From UBA961 sp014191195 (lineage in GTDB: Bacteria > Bacteroidota > Ignavibacteria > Kapaibacteriales > UBA961), in the NCBI GenBank assembly GCA_964204605.1, contig OZ123195.1, forward strand, positions 806,001-870,000: DNA of 64,000 nucleotides. The letters are read 5' to 3'. Position numbers and translations under genes: made by a program. The notes under the pieces were generated by a model. The model saw nothing but the letters and a program-made list of their open reading frames with translations, was not told the DNA's origin and made no database searches. Of this stretch, positions 36,722 through 45,573 are shown one piece after another; within the stretch, counting starts at the first letter, position 1; every line of letters starts with the position of its first letter.

Positions 36722-37708
36722 ATGAAGGTATTAGTAACAGGTGCTACAGGCTTTATTGGAAGCCATACTGCGGATTTACTGCAAGACTATGATGCAGATA
36801 TCTACTGTATAGCTAGGTCTACAAGCAATATGCAATGGTTAGAAGGCAAACCATTTTCTATTATTAATGCATCATTATCTCATCCAGAATCATTGCAAAG
36901 CGCAGTAAAAGATATGGATATGATTATTCACGTAGCAGGATTAACTGCAGCTAGAAATGAAGCAGAATTTATGGCTGGTAATCGTGATGCAACAAAAAAT
37001 CTACTTGAAGCTGCAAAACTGTATGCTCCAAATCTTCAACGATTTTTACATGTAAGTAGTCAAACTGTAACTGGCCCATCGGCATCATTACAAAACCCAG
37101 TTAATGAGCAAAGTCCATTATTACCTATAACAGCATATGGTAGATCAAAAAAGGCAGCAGAGGAGATAGTTCAAACATATATGAATGATATGCCTATCAC
37201 AATTGTGCGTCCGCCTGCAGTATATGGAGAACGTGATACAGCAGTGCTTACTTTTTTTCAAGCAATTAATAGGGGAATAGCTCCATTGATTGGATTTGAT
37301 AAAAAGAAGGTAAGTCTTATTCATGGAATTGATTTATCAAGAGGCATTATAGAAGCCGCAATGAGCAATAATACAATAGGAGAAACCTATTTTATCTCTT
37401 CTGAAGAATTTTATTCATGGGATACAATCGCAGAAGTTTCAAAGCAGGCATGTAATAAAAAGAGTTTGATTTCAATTCGTGTACCACATACTGTGGTAAT
37501 GGGTTTAGCAGGAATATCAGAATTCTTGGGAAAATTTTCTTCTAAACCACCAGTACTCAATTATGAAAAAGGAATGGATATAATTCAGCCATATTGGATC
37601 TGTAGCGTAGAGAAAGCAAAAGAACATTTTAATTGGCAGCAAAAAATTAGTTTGGAACAAGGTATTTATAGAACTGTAGAATGGTATCAACAAAATAAGT
37701 GGCTATAA
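36722..37708 (+). CDS. NAD(P)-dependent epimerase/dehydratase (extended SDR)
   Basis: This 328-residue extended short-chain dehydrogenase has the nucleotide-binding loop GATGFIGSH (residues 7-15), VAGLTA, the catalytic serine in VSSQT (about 111-115) and the active pair Y139-x3-K143. The C-terminal substrate domain is complete. Relatives act on nucleotide sugars or on sterol- and dihydroflavonol-like substrates, and the substrate cannot be set here. It lies between def and the nucleoside transporter. Confidence 0.87.
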   Translation: MKVLVTGATGFIGSHTADLLQDYDADIYCIARSTSNMQWLEGKPFSIINASLSHPESLQSAVKDMDMIIHVAGLTAARNEAEFMAGNRDATKNLLEAAKLYAPNLQRFLHVSSQTVTGPSASLQNPVNEQSPLLPITAYGRSKKAAEEIVQTYMNDMPITIVRPPAVYGERDTAVLTFFQAINRGIAPLIGFDKKKVSLIHGIDLSRGIIEAAMSNNTIGETYFISSEEFYSWDTIAEVSKQACNKKSLISIRVPHTVVMGLAGISEFLGKFSSKPPVLNYEKGMDIIQPYWICSVEKAKEHFNWQQKISLEQGIYRTVEWYQQNKWL

Positions 37709-37711
37709 TGT

Positions 37712-38947
37712 ATGAATCATTTTATTGGTATTCTGGGAATAATTCTTATCATATTTTTGTGCTGGTTGATGTCTGAACAAAAAAAGGCATTTCCATGGCG
37801 TATCGTATGTATAGGACTTCTTTTACAAATAACAATAGGTATTCTTGTACTTAGAATTCCATTTGGCATTCATTTTTTAAGAGTATGTGGTAATGCAGTG
37901 ACAGCATTTTTAGGATTAGCATCTAAAGGATCTGAAATGTTATTTGGGAATATCGTAAAACCTGAATTTGCTCAAACATTCGGATTTCAATTTGCTTTTA
38001 CGGTTTTACCAGCAATTATATTTTTCTCTTCTGTGATGTCTATTATGTATCATCTTGGCATTATGCAACACATAGTGCGTGGAATGAGCTGGTGCATGAG
38101 TAAAACATTACATACATCTGGTATAGAATCTTTATCTGCTTCAGCTAATATTTTTTTAGGTCAAACAGAAGCACCATTATTAATTAAACCATATATAGGT
38201 AATGCTTCACGATCTGAATTAAACACAATAATGGTTGGAGGCTTTATTACAATTGCAGGTGGAGTAATGGCAGGATATATACAAATGGGTGTTCCTGCAG
38301 AATCTCTTATTACCGCAAGTGTAATGGCTGCACCAGCAGGATTAATGCTTTCTAAAATCGTAGTACCATCCTTAGAAGTACACCACAATCAATTGCCAGA
38401 GCCTGCACTTGCCCACAGTTATACTATTGTAGAAGCAGCTGCAAATGGAGCTTCAGACGGAATAAAATTAGCACTTGGAATTGCTGCAATGTTAATTGCT
38501 TTTATTGCTTTAGTAGCAGGTATAAATAGCTGTATGTATTGGATTCATGAATTAGTATTTCAATATGGAATTAATTTTCCAGTTGATTTAAAGCAACTAT
38601 TTGGATGGCTATTATCACCCATTGCATTGATTTTAGGAGTTCCCCCGCAAGATGCTCAAGCTTTTGGATCTCTTATTGGTACTAAAATAAGTTTGAATGA
38701 ATTTATCGCATATGCTGATTTATCAGAAATGATAAAACAACAATCATTAGACCCCAAAACAATTAGAATGGCTAGTTTTGCTTTATGTGGCTTTGCAAAT
38801 TTTAGTTCAATAGCAATTCAAATTGGTGGAATAGGGGAAATTGCTCCTCATAGAAAAAAAGATATTGCGCAATTAGGACTTAAAGCAATGGCTACTGGAG
38901 CACTAGGAAATTTACTTACTGCAACATTAGCAGGTTTACTTCTTTAA
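37712..38947 (+). CDS. Concentrative nucleoside transporter (NupC/CNT family)
   Basis: This 411-residue inner-membrane symporter imports nucleosides with H+ or Na+. It has many hydrophobic helices, with the CNT signatures GQTEAPLLIKPYI, MVGGFITIAGGVMAGYI, the MAAPAGLMLSKI segment, and GFANFSSIAIQIGGIG near the C-terminus. Family length is about 400. It fits with the PfkB-type kinase upstream in the same run as a nucleoside-salvage pair. Confidence 0.93.
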   Translation: MNHFIGILGIILIIFLCWLMSEQKKAFPWRIVCIGLLLQITIGILVLRIPFGIHFLRVCGNAVTAFLGLASKGSEMLFGNIVKPEFAQTFGFQFAFTVLPAIIFFSSVMSIMYHLGIMQHIVRGMSWCMSKTLHTSGIESLSASANIFLGQTEAPLLIKPYIGNASRSELNTIMVGGFITIAGGVMAGYIQMGVPAESLITASVMAAPAGLMLSKIVVPSLEVHHNQLPEPALAHSYTIVEAAANGASDGIKLALGIAAMLIAFIALVAGINSCMYWIHELVFQYGINFPVDLKQLFGWLLSPIALILGVPPQDAQAFGSLIGTKISLNEFIAYADLSEMIKQQSLDPKTIRMASFALCGFANFSSIAIQIGGIGEIAPHRKKDIAQLGLKAMATGALGNLLTATLAGLLL

Positions 38948-38954
38948 ATATTTT

Positions 38955-39743
38955 ATGAACACAATGAATACATATACATGTATTAAAACATATATTCCTA
39001 AACCAGGTATAGGAATTGTACAATTACATAGACCCGAAGTACTGAATGCATTAAGCTTACAAACCATGATTGAAATAGTAGATGCTTTACAATATTTTGA
39101 TAATCAATCAGATATTAGATGCATGATTATTCATGGAAGTGACAAAGCATTTGCGGCAGGCGCAGATATTTCTGAAATGTCTGATGCAGGAACAATTGAC
39201 ATGCTAGAAAGAGATCAATTCTCAAGATGGGAAAAAATTAGACTCTTAAAAAAACCCCTCATTGGTGCAATTTCTGGATATGCACTTGGTGGGGGATGCG
39301 AATTAGCTATGCATTGTGATATGTTAATTGCTAGCGAAACTGCACAGTTTGGTCAACCAGAAATTAATCTTGGAGTAATGCCTGGAGCAGGTGGTACCCA
39401 AAGATTAACAAGAATAGTAGGTAAAGCACAAGCAATGGAAATGGCATTAACTGGACGCATGATTTCTGCTTATGAAGCATGGAGATTAGGTTTAGTTAAT
39501 AGAGTTGTACCTGTTTCAGGTTATCTTCAAGAAGCAATTGCATTAGCCACAGAAATTGCATCTAAAGCCCCAATTGCTATAAGACTTATAAAAGAATCAG
39601 TTCTAAAATCCTATAGTACAACCTTAGAAGCAGGTTTAGAATTTGAACGCAAGAATTTTTATATGCTTTTTGCAAGTGAAGACCAAAAAGAAGGAATGAA
39701 AGCCTTTATTGAAAAAAGAAAACCTACATGGAATAATTCATAA
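38955..39743 (+). CDS. Enoyl-CoA hydratase/isomerase family protein
   Basis: This 262-residue crotonase-fold enzyme has the oxyanion-hole segments FAAGADISEM and GYALGGGCELAMHCD, the second catalytic glutamate region PEINLGVMPGAGGTQRL, and a C-terminal FIEKRKPTW. Both glutamates of true hydratases are present (in GGCELA and PEINLG), so 2-enoyl-CoA hydration is likely. Chain-length preference is unknown. It begins seven bases after the transporter stop. Confidence 0.9.
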   Translation: MNTMNTYTCIKTYIPKPGIGIVQLHRPEVLNALSLQTMIEIVDALQYFDNQSDIRCMIIHGSDKAFAAGADISEMSDAGTIDMLERDQFSRWEKIRLLKKPLIGAISGYALGGGCELAMHCDMLIASETAQFGQPEINLGVMPGAGGTQRLTRIVGKAQAMEMALTGRMISAYEAWRLGLVNRVVPVSGYLQEAIALATEIASKAPIAIRLIKESVLKSYSTTLEAGLEFERKNFYMLFASEDQKEGMKAFIEKRKPTWNNS

Positions 39744-39759
39744 TTATACTATTATTTAT

Positions 39760-40374
39760 ATGCCTTATTTAATACTATTAAGACATGGCCAATCCCAATG
39801 GAATCTGGAAAATAAATTTACAGGTTGGGTTGATATAGATTTAACTGCAAAAGGCGAAATTGAAGCTTCACATGCAGGAGATATTTTACAGAAATATCCA
39901 ATTGATATAGTATTTACTTCGGTACTTATGCGTGCAATAAGAACTGCAGAAATCGCATTAAAACAAGCTGGTATTCAATCTATTCCTACATATCGATCAG
40001 ACAAACTTAATGAAAGACATTATGGAGATCTGCAAGGCTTAAATAAAGATGATATTGGTAAGGAATATGGATCAGATCAACTGAAAGTATGGAGAAGAAG
40101 CTATGATATAGCTCCGCCAAATGGAGAATCATTAAAGATGACACAAGAAAGAGTTTTGCCATATTTTCATGAAACTATTATTCCTGAATTACAAAAAGGA
40201 AAGAATGTGCTTATTACTGCTCATGGAAATTCTTTAAGAGCATTAATAGCCGAATTAGATAAGATGTCTAAAGAAGATATTTTAGAGCTCAATATTCCAA
40301 CTGCAATACCTATTGTGTATACATTAGAACATGAAACCTTAAAGGTTTTACATAAAGAACAATTGAATGATTGA
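39760..40374 (+). CDS. gpmA: 2,3-bisphosphoglycerate-dependent phosphoglycerate mutase
   Basis: The enzyme interconverts 3- and 2-phosphoglycerate in glycolysis. The histidine-phosphatase motif RHGQSQWN has phospho-accepting H9. FTGWVDIDLT, the LNERHYGDLQG motif with acid E85, and the second histidine in ITAHGNSLRAL identify the dPGM group rather than a generic histidine phosphatase. At 204 residues it is the short form, lacking most of the roughly 25-residue insertion and C-terminal tail of the E. coli enzyme. The ATG at 39760 is used because the frame extends upstream into the hydratase gene. Confidence 0.92.
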   Translation: MPYLILLRHGQSQWNLENKFTGWVDIDLTAKGEIEASHAGDILQKYPIDIVFTSVLMRAIRTAEIALKQAGIQSIPTYRSDKLNERHYGDLQGLNKDDIGKEYGSDQLKVWRRSYDIAPPNGESLKMTQERVLPYFHETIIPELQKGKNVLITAHGNSLRALIAELDKMSKEDILELNIPTAIPIVYTLEHETLKVLHKEQLND

Positions 40375-40380
40375 TTATTC

Positions 40381-40396
40381 AGCAGTTATTACTGCT
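40381..40396 (+). terminator. Small hairpin between gpmA and rsfS
   Basis: AGCAGT and ACTGCT form a perfect six-base-pair stem with loop TATT, followed by ATATTATTT. It starts six bases after the gpmA stop and ends 20 bases before the rsfS start. It may be a weak terminator or leader structure. Confidence 0.35.
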
Positions 40397-40416
40397 ATAT
40401 TATTTGGAGAGTTATT

Positions 40417-40914
40417 TTGTTAGTTCAAACTGAAAGAAAAAGAGATGCTGCCCATAGCAAAGCATATGCTTTATATTGTGCTAGAGCGGTAAAAGATAAA
40501 AAAGCTGAAGATATTTTGATATTTGATTTAACCGATGTAGAAGGTGCCCCGGCAACCTATTTTGTTCTCTGTTCTTGTTTATCAGAAGTTCAAGTTGATG
40601 CTGTATCTGCTGGAATGGAAAGAGCAGGAAAAGATGCTGGACAAGGCCTTCCAAAATCCGAAGGATGGGATGCTAAACAATGGGTTATCCTAGATTATTT
40701 TGATGTGGTAGTTCATGTATTTCATCAAGATGCAAGAGATTTTTATCGATTAGAAAAATTATGGAGTGAAGCAGATTTTTACACACTTCAAGAAAGTAAA
40801 GCAGCAAAGATGAATAAAACAGCAAAAACTGCATTACTTAACGATTTACAGAATAATCGAAGAATTCCTGCACGATATGCAGAGCAAAGTAGTGGATATA
40901 CAAAGGATAAGTAA
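40417..40914 (+). CDS. rsfS: Ribosome silencing factor RsfS
   Basis: RsfS binds ribosomal protein L14 and blocks subunit joining under starvation. The 165-residue protein carries the family core: KKAEDILIFDL, the ATYFVLCS strand, KSEGWDAKQWVILDYFDVVVHVFHQDARDFYRLEKLW. The C-terminal 40 residues are an extra basic tail. There is no usable ATG before the conserved core. TTG at 40417 with GGAGAG about six bases upstream is the best start. It precedes argS. Confidence 0.9.
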   Translation: MLVQTERKRDAAHSKAYALYCARAVKDKKAEDILIFDLTDVEGAPATYFVLCSCLSEVQVDAVSAGMERAGKDAGQGLPKSEGWDAKQWVILDYFDVVVHVFHQDARDFYRLEKLWSEADFYTLQESKAAKMNKTAKTALLNDLQNNRRIPARYAEQSSGYTKDK

Positions 40915-40917
40915 ATA

Positions 40918-42564
40918 ATGATGCATGTTTTAATTGCTCCAGTATTCGAAAAAGCATTGATTTCTATTCATGCACATAATATTGTTCCACTTGTCTTTGA
41001 CATACCAAAATTAATTGAACATGGCCATTTATCTACAAATATTGCCATGACTTTAGCAAGACATCTAAAAAGGAAACCTGTAGATATTGCTCAAGATATC
41101 ATCAATGCTTTAGTGTTTGAAGATGATATAGTTGAGTCAGTACACATTGCGGGTGCCGGATTTATCAATATTTATGCAAAACCATCTTTATTCCATAAAA
41201 TAATTGAATCTATACGCCTTAAAGGGAGTGATTATGGAAGAACAGAGTATGGCAAAGGAAAATCAGCTAATGTAGAATATGTTAGTGCTAATCCAACAGG
41301 TAAATTACATCTTGGTCATGGTAGAAATGCTGCTATTGGTGATACGATTGCAAATTTATTAGAATGGGCTGGTTATAAGGTAACCAGAGAATACTATTTT
41401 AATAATGCTGGTAATCAAATGAATATGCTTGCAAAGTCAATATTTGCACGATATCGTCAATTATGCGGTACACCAGACTACCCCTTCCCAGAAGATGGAT
41501 ATCATGGTGATTATATCAAAGATATAGCACAAAAGGCTATTGAATTATATGGAGCAGAGTACAGAGATCCAACTGAAGAAATCTTATTTTCATTGAGGAA
41601 AATTGGTGAAGAATGGTGTTTTTCATCCATATTACATACATTGAAGAAAATGAAAATTCATCAAGATACATTTTTTAATGAAGATTCATTATATCATGAT
41701 GGAACTATTGATAATTTGCTTAATGAGTTGAAAATAAAAGGATTAAGCTACGATAAAGATGGAGCAATCTGGTTTAATTTTTCACGTATCGATGAATCCT
41801 TAACCGATAGAGTAATTGTTAAGCAAACAGGAGAACCAACATATAGATTACCTGATATAGCATATCACCGAAATAAATTCGAAAGAAATTATGATATAAT
41901 TGTTGATATTTTTGGTGCAGATCATATTGCCACAATTCCAGATGTAACAGCAGCTTTAAAGGCTTTAGATTATGATATAAAAAAGCTTAAAGTTCTTATT
42001 TATCAATTTGTTACCTTATGGGAAAATGGGGAGCAAGTAAAGATGTCTAAGCGATCTGGTAAAAGTTATACTTTAGATGAATTAATTGATGAAGTTGGTC
42101 CAGATATCGTACGCTTCTTTTTTATCATGCGCGGAGCTCAAACTCAGTTAGAATTTGACTTAAATATAGCAAGAGAACAAAATGATAAAAATCCAGTGTA
42201 CTATTTGCAATATGTACATGCCAGAATTTGTTCGATGATATCTAATGCGGCAGATAAAGAATTAATACCAAATTTAGATGCCCAATTACACTTTTTAACA
42301 GCACCTGCAGAATTAACTCTGATAACTGCATTATCAAGATTTGAAGAGTCTACATTAAAAGCTGCACATGCTATGGAGCCACAAATTATTGCAGAATATT
42401 TAAGAGAAACAGCATCTGCATTTCATTCATTTTACCATGATTGCAGAATCATTGGCGAAGAGCAGAATATAAGTCAAGCTAGGATAAATCTTGCTTTAAT
42501 TACCAAGACAGTTATTCACAATGGATTAGCCATTCTTGGCATTTCATCACCAGAAAAAATGTAA
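40918..42564 (+). CDS. argS: Arginyl-tRNA synthetase
   Basis: This 548-residue class I synthetase charges tRNA-Arg. The N-terminal additional domain (about residues 1-100) is followed by SANPTGKLHLGHGRNA (the HIGH equivalent is HLGH) and then FGADHIAT. The KMSKRSG loop is canonical KMSK, and the DALR-type anticodon domain is C-terminal. Length is normal for the family. It begins three bases after rsfS. Confidence 0.96.
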   Translation: MMHVLIAPVFEKALISIHAHNIVPLVFDIPKLIEHGHLSTNIAMTLARHLKRKPVDIAQDIINALVFEDDIVESVHIAGAGFINIYAKPSLFHKIIESIRLKGSDYGRTEYGKGKSANVEYVSANPTGKLHLGHGRNAAIGDTIANLLEWAGYKVTREYYFNNAGNQMNMLAKSIFARYRQLCGTPDYPFPEDGYHGDYIKDIAQKAIELYGAEYRDPTEEILFSLRKIGEEWCFSSILHTLKKMKIHQDTFFNEDSLYHDGTIDNLLNELKIKGLSYDKDGAIWFNFSRIDESLTDRVIVKQTGEPTYRLPDIAYHRNKFERNYDIIVDIFGADHIATIPDVTAALKALDYDIKKLKVLIYQFVTLWENGEQVKMSKRSGKSYTLDELIDEVGPDIVRFFFIMRGAQTQLEFDLNIAREQNDKNPVYYLQYVHARICSMISNAADKELIPNLDAQLHFLTAPAELTLITALSRFEESTLKAAHAMEPQIIAEYLRETASAFHSFYHDCRIIGEEQNISQARINLALITKTVIHNGLAILGISSPEKM

Positions 42565-42576
42565 GGAATTACACAC

Positions 42577-42831
42577 ATGGAAAAACCAGAAATCGGCGGA
42601 TATTCACCAATAAAATTAGAAATGGAACCTGGCACTTATTGGTGGTGCACTTGTGGGAAGTCAAAAAATCAACCATTTTGTGATGGATCTCATAAAGGTA
42701 GTTCTTTTTCTCCATTAGAAACAACAATAGAAAATAAAAAAATATGTGGTTGGTGTACCTGTAAATTAAGTGAAAAGAAACCTTTTTGCGATGGAAGCCA
42801 TAGATCATTAACTCCTCCACAAGAAGCATAA
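42577..42831 (+). CDS. Double CDGSH iron-sulfur protein
   Basis: This 84-residue protein has two complete CDGSH 2Fe-2S binding sites: C24-x-C26...C35-DGS-H39 and C60-x-C62...C71-DGS-H75. Tandem-CDGSH proteins are mitoNEET relatives thought to act in redox or iron-sulfur handling. Here the domain pair is almost the whole protein, with no membrane anchor, so it should be soluble. It lies 12 bases after argS and one base before a Nudix hydrolase. Confidence 0.93.
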   Translation: MEKPEIGGYSPIKLEMEPGTYWWCTCGKSKNQPFCDGSHKGSSFSPLETTIENKKICGWCTCKLSEKKPFCDGSHRSLTPPQEA

Positions 42832-42832
42832 T

Positions 42833-43390
42833 ATGATATCAAAATGGAAAACTATAGCAGCCCGCAGTAAACATGATTATAAAATCTTTTCTTCTCATAT
42901 TGTAACAAGAAAACATCCAGACAAACCAACTAATAGCGATTTTGTAGTGTTGGAATCACCTGATTGGGTAAATATTATTCCCTTAACATCAGATGGTGAA
43001 GTTGTTTTTGTAAGACAATATAGGCATGGAAAAGATGATATTTCTTTAGAAATACCAGGTGGATTGATAGATAAAGGAGAGCAGCCATATCAAGCAGCCG
43101 AAAGAGAATGTATTGAAGAAACAGGATATGCAGGAACCGGAGAATCTATTTTATTAGCAGAGATAGAACCAAATCCAGCATTTATGAATAATATTTGTTA
43201 TTGTTTTCTTTGGACAAATTGCCAGCTAAAATCCAAAATATCTTTTGATGCTCATGAAGATATTGAAACAGTTCTGATTCCAATTCAACAGGTTCCTGAA
43301 CTTATTCGTTCTGGAATGATACAACATTCATTAGTATTAAATGCGTTTCTTCATTATTGGTTAAGCATCGGTTTTATACCTGAAGTTTAG
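42833..43390 (+). CDS. Nudix hydrolase, ADP-ribose-pyrophosphatase-like
   Basis: This 185-residue protein has a perfect Nudix box beginning at G77 (G-x5-E83-x7-REC-x-EE-x-G98). The upstream VFVRQYRHG and EIPGGLIDKGE segments are typical of ADP-ribose or GDP-mannose pyrophosphatases. It hydrolyses a nucleoside diphosphate linked to another group. The exact substrate is not set by the sequence. It follows the CDGSH gene by one base and precedes parA by seven. Confidence 0.9.
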   Translation: MISKWKTIAARSKHDYKIFSSHIVTRKHPDKPTNSDFVVLESPDWVNIIPLTSDGEVVFVRQYRHGKDDISLEIPGGLIDKGEQPYQAAERECIEETGYAGTGESILLAEIEPNPAFMNNICYCFLWTNCQLKSKISFDAHEDIETVLIPIQQVPELIRSGMIQHSLVLNAFLHYWLSIGFIPEV

Positions 43391-43397
43391 GAATATT

Positions 43398-44183
43398 ATG
43401 TCAAAAATTATCGCAGTTGCTAATCAAAAAGGGGGAGTTGGAAAAACAACAACATCCGTCAATTTAGCTGCATCTTTAGCTGCTGCAGAGCATACCGTGC
43501 TTTTAATAGATTTGGATCCTCAAGCTAATGCATCTAATGGTTTAGGCATCGATACTAAAACTGTAGCTTCAACAATATATGAAGTTTTAGCAGGTAAGAT
43601 TCCTATACAGAGTGCTATGGTATCTTGTGAAATGCCACATTTATATGTATTGCCATCTCATATCAATTTAGTTGGTGCAGAAATCGAATTGATATCAATG
43701 CAAGATCGCGAATATATGTTAAAGAATGTATTGCATTCACTTTCTGATATATATGATTTTGTGATTATTGATTGTCCGCCATCCTTAGGAATTCTGACAT
43801 TAAATGCCTTAACTGCAGCACATTCTGTATTAATTCCTGTGCAATGTGAATATTATGCTTTAGAAGGTTTAGGGCAATTATTAAACACTATTTCTATCGT
43901 AAAACAGCATCTAAATCCTTTATTAGATGTAGAGGGTATATTATTGACTATGTATGATAGTAGACTTCGCTTATCGAATCAGGTTGTTCAAGAAGTAAGC
44001 AGGCACTTTGAAGATAAAGTATTCAAAACCTTGATAAATAGAAATGTACGCTTATCAGAATCTCCTAGTCATGGCAAACCAATTCTCTTATACGATGCAT
44101 TTAGTTCTGGAGCATTGAACTATTTAGAATTAGCAAAAGAGATTCTCATTAATAATGGATTTATCGTTCCTGAAAGTAATTAA
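43398..44183 (+). CDS. parA: Chromosome-partitioning ATPase ParA (Soj)
   Basis: This 261-residue Walker-type ATPase moves the ParB-bound origin region. The deviant Walker A box KGGVGKTT is at residues 11-18; DLDPQANAS, the IIDCPPSLG Walker B region and the YYALEG segment follow. It has no N-terminal DNA-binding domain, so it is the chromosomal Soj type. The stop is two bases before the parB start codon. Confidence 0.95.
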   Translation: MSKIIAVANQKGGVGKTTTSVNLAASLAAAEHTVLLIDLDPQANASNGLGIDTKTVASTIYEVLAGKIPIQSAMVSCEMPHLYVLPSHINLVGAEIELISMQDREYMLKNVLHSLSDIYDFVIIDCPPSLGILTLNALTAAHSVLIPVQCEYYALEGLGQLLNTISIVKQHLNPLLDVEGILLTMYDSRLRLSNQVVQEVSRHFEDKVFKTLINRNVRLSESPSHGKPILLYDAFSSGALNYLELAKEILINNGFIVPESN

Positions 44184-44184
44184 T

Positions 44185-45099
44185 ATGAAAACTCAATTAG
44201 GTCTTGGCAAAGGTTTGGGTGCATTGATTCCATCTGCGATACAAAAAGGACTTACTTCCATTGTATCAGATGATAATGGTTATGATAGTGGAATTATTGC
44301 ATTAGTTGATATTACCAAAGTAAGAACAAATCGATTTCAACCAAGAATCATGTTCGATCCTATTGCTTTGGCAGAATTATCTCTGTCCATTAAAGAACAT
44401 GGAGTTATTCAACCAATTACTGTTCGCAGACAACATGATGGTTATGAATTAATATCTGGCGAACGCCGAATTCGAGCATCGATTGAAGCTGGTTTAGATA
44501 AAATACCTGCGTATATTTTAGATATTACATCTAATGAAGCGATGATCGAATTGGCATTAATAGAAAATGTTCAAAGAGAAAATCTTAATGATATAGAAAT
44601 TGCAATGGGTTATCAATTACTTATCGATGAATGTTCTTTAAGTCAAGATTTAATAGCTCAAAAAGTAGGTAAAAATAGAAGCACTATTTCTAACTTTTTA
44701 CGATTATTAAAACTTCCATCAATTGTGCAACAGCAATTGGCTTTGCATGCTATTTCCAATGGCCATGCAAGAGCACTCCTTGGTTTGTCAAATCCAGATG
44801 ATCAAATACAGTTATGTCAAGAAATTATAATGCATGATTATTCTGTTAGAAAAACAGAACATATCATAAAGGATTTTTCAAAGTCATCTGATACATCATC
44901 ATCGCAAGGTAAGAAGAATAAGGCATCAGTTTCCTCTAAAACAAACCCAACAATAGTATCCATAGAAGATAAATTAAGAGATCATTTTGCAACTCAAGTA
45001 AAAATACATGTCTCTTCTAATGAACAAGGATCTCTTCATATTGATTTTTATTCTTTTGATGATTTACAAAGATTATTAGACATCATTCAAGTGGATTAA
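44185..45099 (+). CDS. parB: Chromosome-partitioning protein ParB
   Basis: ParB is the parS-binding CTPase clamp of chromosome segregation. The 304-residue protein starts at the ATG at 44185 (MKTQLGLGKGLGALIP, the typical start). It has the ParB/Srx box ISGERRIRAS and then the ENVQREN motif. A helix-turn-helix follows (AQKVGKNRSTISNFLRLL), then a Ser/Lys-rich linker and a C-terminal dimer domain. I do not see a parS palindrome inside this window. Confidence 0.95.
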   Translation: MKTQLGLGKGLGALIPSAIQKGLTSIVSDDNGYDSGIIALVDITKVRTNRFQPRIMFDPIALAELSLSIKEHGVIQPITVRRQHDGYELISGERRIRASIEAGLDKIPAYILDITSNEAMIELALIENVQRENLNDIEIAMGYQLLIDECSLSQDLIAQKVGKNRSTISNFLRLLKLPSIVQQQLALHAISNGHARALLGLSNPDDQIQLCQEIIMHDYSVRKTEHIIKDFSKSSDTSSSQGKKNKASVSSKTNPTIVSIEDKLRDHFATQVKIHVSSNEQGSLHIDFYSFDDLQRLLDIIQVD

Positions 45100-45105
45100 G
45101 TGAAT

Positions 45106-45573
45106 ATGAATAAAGGTTTATCAGATTCTTTCAAAGTATATCATACTGCACAAGTAAGGGTATTATATGCCGATACAGATAAAATGGGTATTGTATACAA
45201 TGGAAATTATTTAAAATATTTCGAAATAGGAAGAACTGAATTACTAAGAGCCTTACAATTACCATATGCTGATTTAGAAAAACATGGCGCTCAATTACCT
45301 GTAATTGAAGCCTTTATTTCATATAAATCTCCTGCATATTATGATGATGTTCTTTCTATAGATACTATATGTAGTTTTGAACGTGGTATATTATTAAGAA
45401 TACACTATTCAATTAAAAAGGATAAAAGTATTATTTCTGAGGGGTATACCTTGCATACTTTTATCGATACAATAAGCAAAAAACCTATTCGCCCTCCCGC
45501 ATTATTTATAGATACAATACGTGCTAACAGTATAGATTCTATGGGCAATGAATTAATGGAGATATATCTATGA
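45106..45573 (+). CDS. YbgC/4-hydroxybenzoyl-CoA-type thioesterase
   Basis: This hotdog-fold acyl-CoA thioesterase has 155 residues from the ATG at 45106; a GTG at 45100, abutting the parB stop, is two codons earlier and also possible. The active-site segment YADTDKMGIVYNGNYLKYFE has the catalytic aspartate of the YbgC branch. This is distinct from the FlK-like thioesterase at 1436. YbgC often works with Tol-Pal or phospholipid metabolism, but no tol genes are here. Its end overlaps the porQ start by four bases. Confidence 0.88.
   Translation: MNKGLSDSFKVYHTAQVRVLYADTDKMGIVYNGNYLKYFEIGRTELLRALQLPYADLEKHGAQLPVIEAFISYKSPAYYDDVLSIDTICSFERGILLRIHYSIKKDKSIISEGYTLHTFIDTISKKPIRPPALFIDTIRANSIDSMGNELMEIYL

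Noticed and set aside
43398..45099. Replication origin or parS site near parA/parB
   Set aside because: No TGTTTCACGTGAAACA-like palindrome, no cluster of DnaA boxes, and no dnaA, rpmH or gidA neighbours in the window.
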